DNA from: Pseudomonadota bacterium
GTDB taxonomy: Bacteria; Desulfobacterota; Syntrophobacteria; Syntrophobacterales; Syntrophobacteraceae
Reading direction: 5' to 3'
Assembly (NCBI GenBank): GCA_023442755.1
Contig: JAEZXS010000087.1
Location: 1 to 10,952, forward strand
Length of the DNA: 10,952 nt
The translations under genes and the position numbers were made by a program. Shown one piece after another: positions 6,429-10,952 of this stretch. Positions within the stretch are counted from its first letter, which is position 1; every line of letters begins with the position of its first letter. The notes below the pieces were generated by a model. That model saw only the letters and a program-made list of their open reading frames with translations, was not told the DNA's origin and did not search any database.

Positions 6429-7286
6429 ATGGCCTCGCCGGACCTAGGGACGAGGCCGAGCTGGGGGGCACCGCAGGACTTATGGCGGCGCCATGCCCTG
6501 CCGGATTATGTCTGAAAATACGGCGCATTGCGGAAAAGAATCCGGTCTTCATGCTCGATGAAATAGACAAGATCGGCTATGATTTCCGCGGCGACCCGGC
6601 TTCGGTGCTCCTCGAAGTGCTCGATCCGGAACAGAACGGACGCTTTCTCGACCACTTCCTCGACATCCCGTTCGACCTGTCACGCGTGCTGTTCATAGCG
6701 ACGGCCAATGTTGTGGAGTCCCTTCCCGGCCCGCTTCTGGACAGGCTCGCGGTAATCAGTCCCCCGGATATATGGAGCATGAGAAAAAGGCTGTTGCAAG
6801 AGGGTGCCTCATCCCGCGCCAGGTAAGGGAGCAACGGGCTACAGGGCCGGAAGGTCGAATTCACCGACTGAGCGATTTCCAGGATCATACGGGACCATAC
6901 GCTCGAGGCCGGGCTGCGGAACCTGGAACGGGAAATCGCCACGGTGTGCCGAAACGTTGTTCGCCTGCGCCTTAAAGACAACGCCGGGTGCTCATCGGTC
7001 AAGCTCGACGAAGAACCAGTGGCAAACCTGCTCGGTCCCGGGCACACGCATGAGGTCACCGGGTCCCGGTGCCACCTCGGCGTTACAACCGGGCTTGTCC
7101 GGACCGAGTTCGGGGGGAGATCATATCCATCCAGGCTACCAGGATGCGGGGAAGTCAGCGCTTATCCTCATGGGTTCCCTCGGCTCCGTCATCCGCGAAT
7201 CGGCCTAGACAGCCCTCAGCTAGATCAGCCATGCCCTGGAGTTCTTCCTCGATCCCGACTTTTTCAGGGATACGGACATCTATATA
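6429..7286 (+). pseudogene. lon: Decayed internal fragment of Lon protease gene
   Basis: Lon is an ATP-dependent AAA+ serine protease of about 780-800 residues. Only an internal stretch is left, and it jumps between frames. RDEAE (from 6447) and then GHRRT lie in different frames across a G-run. NPVFMLDEIDKIGYDFRGDP (Walker B region) through PFDLSRVLFIATANV and LLDRL follows to about 6765. GYMEHEKKAVARG..LIPRQVREQ is then in another frame to ~6838. EFTD-stop(6869-6871)-AISRIIRDH, EAGLRNLEREIATVCR and TGLVRTEFGG return to the first frame. EIISIQATRM and GKSALILMGSLGSVIRESA-stop-TALS-stop (stops at 7206 and 7221) and then LDPDFFRDTDIYI use further frames. The N-terminal domain, Walker A, and the Ser/Lys catalytic dyad are absent. 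At least four frameshifts and three stops rule out function. A functional lon elsewhere in the genome is expected but not visible. Confidence 0.9.
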
Positions 7287-7342
7287 TGAAAGCGATCATT
7301 CTTCCGGAAGGCAACAGAATCGACGTCGAAAGCCTCGAACCC

Positions 7343-8146
7343 GGACGATACACAACCTGAGCACGAGGGCGGAGAAGAGATTTTTTTGCGATAAACTGCG
7401 GTGCATTCACCGAAGAGTTGCTGGCAAACGAACTGTTCGGCCATGAGCGCGATGCTTTTACGGGTGCAAGGGGAGTCAAGCGGGGGCTGCTCGAATCCGC
7501 TCACGGCGGCACCGTCTTTCTGGACGAAATAGGGGATATGCCGCTTTCCATGCAGGTAAAACTGCTCCGAGTGCTTCAGGAAAGAACGATGATGCATGTC
7601 GGCGGGACGGAGGAAGTTCCCGTAAACATCCGGGTTGTGGCTGCTACAAACCAGAATCTGAAGCAGGAAGTCGAAAACGGAACCTTCCGGCAGGACTTTT
7701 ATTATCGTTTGAACGTCATTACATTGCATGTTCCCCGACTCGCGGAACGCAAGGATGACGTTGTGCAACTCGGTCTGCATTTCCTGCGAAAGTTCGCCGA
7801 GGCGCAGAGAAAGGCGATAACCGGCATTTCGGATGCCGCGACGGGGGTACTGCTCTCGTACGAATATCCGGGCAACGTACGGGAACTTGAGAACATAATG
7901 GAAAGGGCGGTAACTTTGGCCAACAGCCAGGTGATCGAACCTCGGCATCTTCCATCCGACCTGCAGCAGCTCGCGGTGCTGGTCGGGAATCAACGGTGCG
8001 AATTCATGACGCTGGACGAGAACGAGCGCAAGTACATCTTGTGGGTGCTGGAAAAGGTAAACGAAAACAAGACCAGGGCAGCCGAGATTCTCGGCATTGA
8101 CAGGGTCTCTCTTTGGCGGAAGATCAAAAAATATAACATTCCGTGA
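7343..8146 (+). pseudogene. 5'-truncated sigma54-dependent response regulator (NtrC family)
   Basis: The full-length family is about 450-480 residues: REC, AAA+ central domain, Fis-type HTH. Here homology starts at ARTIHNLS-like sequence (RTIHNLSTRAEKRFF, ~7343-7387). It shifts frame in a run of seven T (7381-7387) and then stays open for more than 250 codons. Visible parts: INCGAFTEELLANELFGHE, the sigma54-contact loop with DAFTGA in place of the usual GAFTGA, Walker B GGTVFLDEIGD, sensor I VVAATNQNL, arginine-finger region FRQDFYYRLNV, sensor II YPGNVRELENIMERAV, and the HTH NKTRAAEILGIDRVSLWRKIKKY before the stop at 8144. The receiver domain and Walker A are missing and no RBS-bearing ATG exists; the longest start is TTG at 7418. 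Even if translated, it could not bind ATP normally. The C-terminal two-thirds is strikingly intact compared with the neighbouring lon remnant, so truncation is probably recent, or the HTH part is still used. Confidence 0.85.
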
Positions 8147-8215
8147 TAAGGCTGCCGGTGGTGAACGGTTCGTGAGAGAGACACTTCAATTTTTCATATC
8201 CGGGAGGAGTTTTGG

Positions 8216-9025
8216 ATGGCCATTATCACGATTTCAAGAGGTTCGTACTGCAAGGGCAAGGAGGTAGCCGAGAAGGTTGCTCAGAGATTGGGTTACCAGT
8301 GTGTTGCGCGGGAGGTTTTCATCGAAGCTTCCAAGGAATTCAATATTCCGCAGATAAAGCTCGTACGCGCCATCCATGATGCTCCCTCAGTCCTCGACCG
8401 GTTTACATACGGCAAGGAAAAGTACGTCGTTTTCTTCCAATCGGCTCTGCTGAAGTTCCTTCAGCGCGACAACATCGTCTACCACGGCCTTGCGGGCCAT
8501 TTTTTGCTGAACGGCATCTCCCATGTACTGAAGGTTCGCATCCTGTGCGACATGGATGAACGGGTGCGACTGGAGATGGCCAGGGAGAATATTTCCAGCG
8601 AGGAGGCGCTTTCCGTGCTGAAAAAGGATGACGAGGAGCGAAGAAAATGGAGCCGTCACCTTTATGGGATCGATACTGCCGATCCGATCCTCTACGACAT
8701 GGTCATCCGGATCAGGAAAGTGAGCGTGGATGACGCTGTGGACCTGATATGCCACACGGCCGGCCTCGAGACGTTCAAAACCACTTTCGAGTCGCAGAAA
8801 GCGATAGAAGACCTGGCGCTTGCCTCCGAAGTGAAAACGAGCCTGATCGAACTGAAGCCCGATATCCAGGTATTCGTGCGGGATGGTGTCGTGACGATCG
8901 GCGCCAGCGCCGTGATAATAAAGGACCCTCAGCTGGCGGGCGAGATCGAGAGAATAACGCGCCATATCCCGGGGGTGAAGGACGTCAATATCAAGCAGGC
9001 GCACCTTGTCGACTGGGCGGACTAG
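8216..9025 (+). CDS. Cytidylate-kinase-like protein fused to a BON domain
   Basis: 269 residues. The ATG at 8216 has GGAGGAG 6 nt upstream. Residues 1-~185 resemble the cytidylate kinase-like family: N-terminal strand and P-loop-like region AIITISRGSYCKGKEVAEKVA (a modified loop lacking the canonical GxSGSGKG), AREVFIEAS, IVYHGLAGHFLL (88-98), VRILCDMDERVRLEMA (107-122), and a LID-like DDEERRKWSRHLYGIDTADPILYDMVI (138-164). Residues ~195-262 match a BON domain: ALASEVKTSL, IQVFVRDGVVTIGASAV, IERITRHIPGVKDVNIK. BON domains are known from envelope or lipid-binding proteins such as OsmY; here there is no signal peptide, so the protein should be cytosolic. Because the P-loop is not canonical, phosphoryl transfer to CMP is uncertain; it may be a sensory or regulatory nucleotide-binding protein. 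It follows the remnant activator by 69 nt in the same direction, so the two may once have been a regulatory pair. Confidence 0.85.
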   Translation: MAIITISRGSYCKGKEVAEKVAQRLGYQCVAREVFIEASKEFNIPQIKLVRAIHDAPSVLDRFTYGKEKYVVFFQSALLKFLQRDNIVYHGLAGHFLLNGISHVLKVRILCDMDERVRLEMARENISSEEALSVLKKDDEERRKWSRHLYGIDTADPILYDMVIRIRKVSVDDAVDLICHTAGLETFKTTFESQKAIEDLALASEVKTSLIELKPDIQVFVRDGVVTIGASAVIIKDPQLAGEIERITRHIPGVKDVNIKQAHLVDWAD

Positions 9026-9225
9026 GACTGGCCGACTTGCCTGGGATTGCCGGAATCTCTAGGTGACAAGACCCGCTCATGCTTCCTCCAGGTGCATCGA
9101 GGCTGAAAGCCTCACCCACACCGGGCACGATGGCTTGCAGCGGCCTGTCTGTTAACGGATCCGGGTGAAGGCCGGGGGGCAGTTCTTCATTCCCACTTTT
9201 CCGTTGACGAAATGGTAGCAGGCGA
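9026..9225. other. Convergent intergenic gap
   Basis: 200 nt between the convergent kinase-BON and NAD kinase genes. No coding frame of interest. A short perfect hairpin GAGGCT-GAA-AGCCTC (9099-9113) lies about 75 nt beyond the kinase-BON stop, but it has no T-run on either strand. No clear bidirectional terminator was found. Confidence 0.35.
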
Positions 9226-10077
9226 TCAGGCCTGGCCCCATTTCAGCTTTGTCCTGAGGATCTCGAAGTGGTCGACGTCGGGTGCTTTTATGATTCGCAG
9301 CGGCGCCGCGGCCGAGGAGACCTGAAGTTCATCCTTGAAATTGATCAGGCAGCCGACCTGTCCGTCGCAAGTCAGCGTTACGTCTGAGGCGGGCTCGGCC
9401 AGTTGCACCCGTATGGTGGAGTGTGCAGGAAGGACGATCGGCCTGTTGGTGAGCGTGAATGGGCAGATCGGGGTAATGATGATTGCCTGCGCAGTCGGAA
9501 AGACGATAGGCCCGCCGGCGGATATGTTGTAAGCGGTGGACCCTTTCGGGGTTGCAATGATGAGTCCGTCTCCCCGGTAATGGGTCAGGAGATGCCCGTC
9601 CATTGTGGTTTCGAGGTCTATTATCCGGGCCAGCGCGCCCTTGTTTATTACCGCATCGTTCAGAACGCGATGTGTGAAAACCTCTCTGCCGTCGCGAACG
9701 ATCGAAACCCTGAGCCGCATGCGCTCTTCGAGTTCGTAGTTGCCGTCCAGTATCTTTCCGAGTTCGACAAAGCAGGATTCCGCACTGATTTCGGTGAGAA
9801 AGCCCAGTCCGCCGAGGTTGATCCCGATTACGGGAATTGCACGGTTTTCGAGAAAGCGCGCAACACTCAGAAACGTTCCGTCGCCTCCGACCACAATCAC
9901 CGTTTCGACCGATTTTGGTATGTCTATCTTCTGATACAGGCAGCTTACACCCGTATTGTCAATGTTTTCAGCGCAGAATACAATAATATTGCGTCCTTCA
10001 AGCCAAAGCTTTATCTCATTTGCGAGCTTGGCGGCTTCCGGTCGCATGCGCTTGTAAATAATTGCCACATGGCGCAT
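9226..10077 (-). CDS. nadK: NAD kinase
   Basis: Phosphorylates NAD+ to NADP+ in the cytosol, the sole route to NADP(H) in most bacteria. The product has 283 residues, normal for the family (about 280-300). Diagnostic motifs are in order: VVGGDGTFLSVAR (62-74), with the catalytic/diphosphate-binding GGDGTF; INLGGLGFLTE (86-96); LNDAVI (139-144), with NAD-contacting Asn-Asp; YRGDGLIIATPKGSTAYN (167-184); SAGGPIV; and ITPICPFTLTNRPIVLP (201-217), followed by TCDGQ (236-240). The start ATG at 10077 is fixed by GGAGG 6 nt upstream. It stands alone, with no recN, ppnK-linked rRNA methylase or other common neighbour visible. An exact TTGACA lies upstream on the minus strand. No catalytic motif is missing. 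Confidence 0.97.
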   Translation of the reverse strand: MRHVAIIYKRMRPEAAKLANEIKLWLEGRNIIVFCAENIDNTGVSCLYQKIDIPKSVETVIVVGGDGTFLSVARFLENRAIPVIGINLGGLGFLTEISAESCFVELGKILDGNYELEERMRLRVSIVRDGREVFTHRVLNDAVINKGALARIIDLETTMDGHLLTHYRGDGLIIATPKGSTAYNISAGGPIVFPTAQAIIITPICPFTLTNRPIVLPAHSTIRVQLAEPASDVTLTCDGQVGCLINFKDELQVSSAAAPLRIIKAPDVDHFEILRTKLKWGQA

Positions 10078-10118
10078 CGTGAACCTCCGAAATCATAATA
10101 ATCTAACTCCATTCCTCC

Positions 10119-10144
10119 GATATAGGGAGAAAAAGATTTGTCAA
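10119..10144 (-). promoter_or_regulatory. Possible nadK promoter
   Basis: Minus-strand TTGACA (10144-10139), an exact -35 consensus, followed by TATATC (10124-10119) after only 14 nt, which is short for sigma70. Position about 40-65 nt upstream of the nadK start is suitable. The spacing problem keeps this tentative. Confidence 0.3.
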
Positions 10145-10169
10145 AACGTCCCGCTTGCTCTAATTTTGA

Positions 10170-10207
10170 AGCCCGCCTGCCCGGGTTGCGAGATTTTCAG
10201 ACGGGCT
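10170..10207 (+). repeat. Inverted repeat in the region upstream of the REC-GGDEF gene
   Basis: AGCCCG-C-CTG (10170-10179) pairs with CAG-A-CGGGCT (10198-10207), giving 9 bp around one mismatch with an 18-nt loop. It lies between the nadK promoter region and the response regulator and is not followed by a T-run. Possible operator, leader structure or chance. Confidence 0.3.
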
Positions 10208-10306
10208 ATAGGATTAAATTGCCGCTGAGTCAAGGTCCTTGTGGTCCGGTGACCGAATGATTTGATATGTCCGATATTGGTGCATTTTTTTTCGCAAAGA
10301 GGAACC

Positions 10307-10952
10307 ATGAACCCTGCACATCGCGCTCCATCTGTTGCCCAGACCATTCTGGTAGTCGATGACGAATCACAGGTTTGTGAGATACTCACAGATGCCCTGT
10401 CGTCTCACGGTCACAAGGTGGACACCGCTGGGGACGGACTTGCGGCGGTTGAGAAAATAAAGAACGGGCACTACAGCATAGTCATAACCGATATGGATAT
10501 GCCCAGGATGGACGGGATGCAACTGATCGATTATATTGCTGATAGCCATCCTGAGATCGATATTATCGCCATAACCGGCCACATAATGAAATATAGATAC
10601 ACGGATGTGGTGTCGGCAGGAGCGGCCGATTTCATCACGAAACCTTTTACGCTCAATGAGCTGGAAGCCAAGCTAAACAGGGTAGTCCGCGAGCGTGGAC
10701 TCCGAGAGGAACTGGAAAAGCTTGCCATACGGGACCCGCTCACGGGGCTTTCAAACCGCAGGCTGTTCCAGGAGGTAGTGCGCAAGGAGGCTATTCGTGC
10801 GGTGCGGTACCAGCATACTCTTTTCATGTTTTTCCTCGACGTGGATGATTTCAAGGAGTACAACGACCTCCACGGACATCAGGCCGGTGATTCCCTTCTG
10901 GTGGAGATGGCCGGGATTCTTTCCGGCTCGGTCCGGGATAACATCGACAGCG
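10307..10952 (+). CDS. Response regulator with GGDEF domain (diguanylate-cyclase type), 3' end missing
   Basis: My own translation from the ATG at 10307 is open for 215 codons to the window edge. The RBS GAGGA lies just upstream (10299-10303). Residues ~12-125 form a receiver: TILVVDDE (acidic D18, D19), phospho-acceptor D62 in TDMDMPRMDG, switch Thr90 (IAITGH), and Lys112 in ITKPF. A short helical linker (REELEKLA) leads to a GGDEF start: IRDPLTGLSNRRLF (141-154), then FFLDVDDFKEYNDLHGHQAGDSLL (175-198), which holds the metal-binding Asp and substrate-binding Asn/Asp positions. The GGDEF signature itself lies beyond the edge, so whether it is catalytically intact, or followed by EAL or other domains, cannot be told. 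If active, it would make cyclic di-GMP in response to phosphorylation (PleD/WspR-like role). No histidine kinase is adjacent; the PocR-PAS kinase 6 kb away is a possible but unproven partner. A GTG at 10280 in frame is a weaker alternative start. Confidence 0.93.
   Translation, partial: MNPAHRAPSVAQTILVVDDESQVCEILTDALSSHGHKVDTAGDGLAAVEKIKNGHYSIVITDMDMPRMDGMQLIDYIADSHPEIDIIAITGHIMKYRYTDVVSAGAADFITKPFTLNELEAKLNRVVRERGLREELEKLAIRDPLTGLSNRRLFQEVVRKEAIRAVRYQHTLFMFFLDVDDFKEYNDLHGHQAGDSLLVEMAGILSGSVRDNIDS

Noticed and set aside
9403..10098. 231-codon plus-strand frame opposite nadK
   Set aside because: Antisense shadow of the clear NAD kinase gene; no RBS or motif.

Overview
The window looks like chromosomal DNA from a moderately GC-rich Gram-negative bacterium. 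The closest match in style is a Deltaproteobacterium (Desulfobacterota, for example a Syntrophobacter-like sulfate reducer or syntroph). This is an inference from family composition: a PocR-domain PAS histidine kinase, a cytidylate-kinase-like protein fused to a BON domain, NtrC-type activator remnants and orphan signalling genes. No rRNA, CRISPR array, transposase or phage gene was seen, and no operon longer than one gene could be shown.

Layout. 1-1088 (-): biotin carboxylase subunit, cut off by the left edge, with a good sigma70-type promoter at 1164-1193. 1297-1551 (-): small Cys-containing hypothetical protein with a strong RBS and a perfect hairpin right after its stop. 1678-2031: no convincing gene; it holds a UUCG-type hairpin and the tRNA promoter, whose spacer contains a perfect 16-bp palindrome. 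2032-2108 (+): tRNA-Trp(CCA), followed by a clear intrinsic terminator. 2199-4268/4319 (-): cytoplasmic PocR-PAS-PAS histidine kinase. 4533-5477 (-): GtrB/DPM1-like family 2 glycosyltransferase with two membrane helices. 5478-5905: mostly empty intergenic DNA. 5906-6238 (+): small secreted protein extremely rich in Tyr, Trp, Gly and Asp, with two imperfect internal repeats.

6429-8146 (+) is a gene graveyard. An internal fragment of lon (AAA+ part and start of the protease domain), with several frameshifts and stops, runs directly into a sigma54 activator (NtrC family). The activator has lost its receiver domain and Walker A motif but keeps an intact open C-terminal two-thirds. 8216-9025 (+): cytidylate-kinase-like/BON fusion. 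9226-10077 (-): NAD kinase. 10307-10952 (+): response regulator with a GGDEF domain, cut off by the right edge.

How they fit together. Core metabolism (biotin carboxylase, NAD kinase, tRNA-Trp) is interspersed with stand-alone signalling genes (hybrid-sensor kinase, REC-GGDEF protein). The decayed lon/activator block between two intact genes is the clearest sign of genome erosion. No obvious new multi-gene defence or mobile system is visible. The most unusual intact items are the aromatic-rich secreted protein, the kinase-BON fusion and the palindrome inside the tRNA-Trp promoter.
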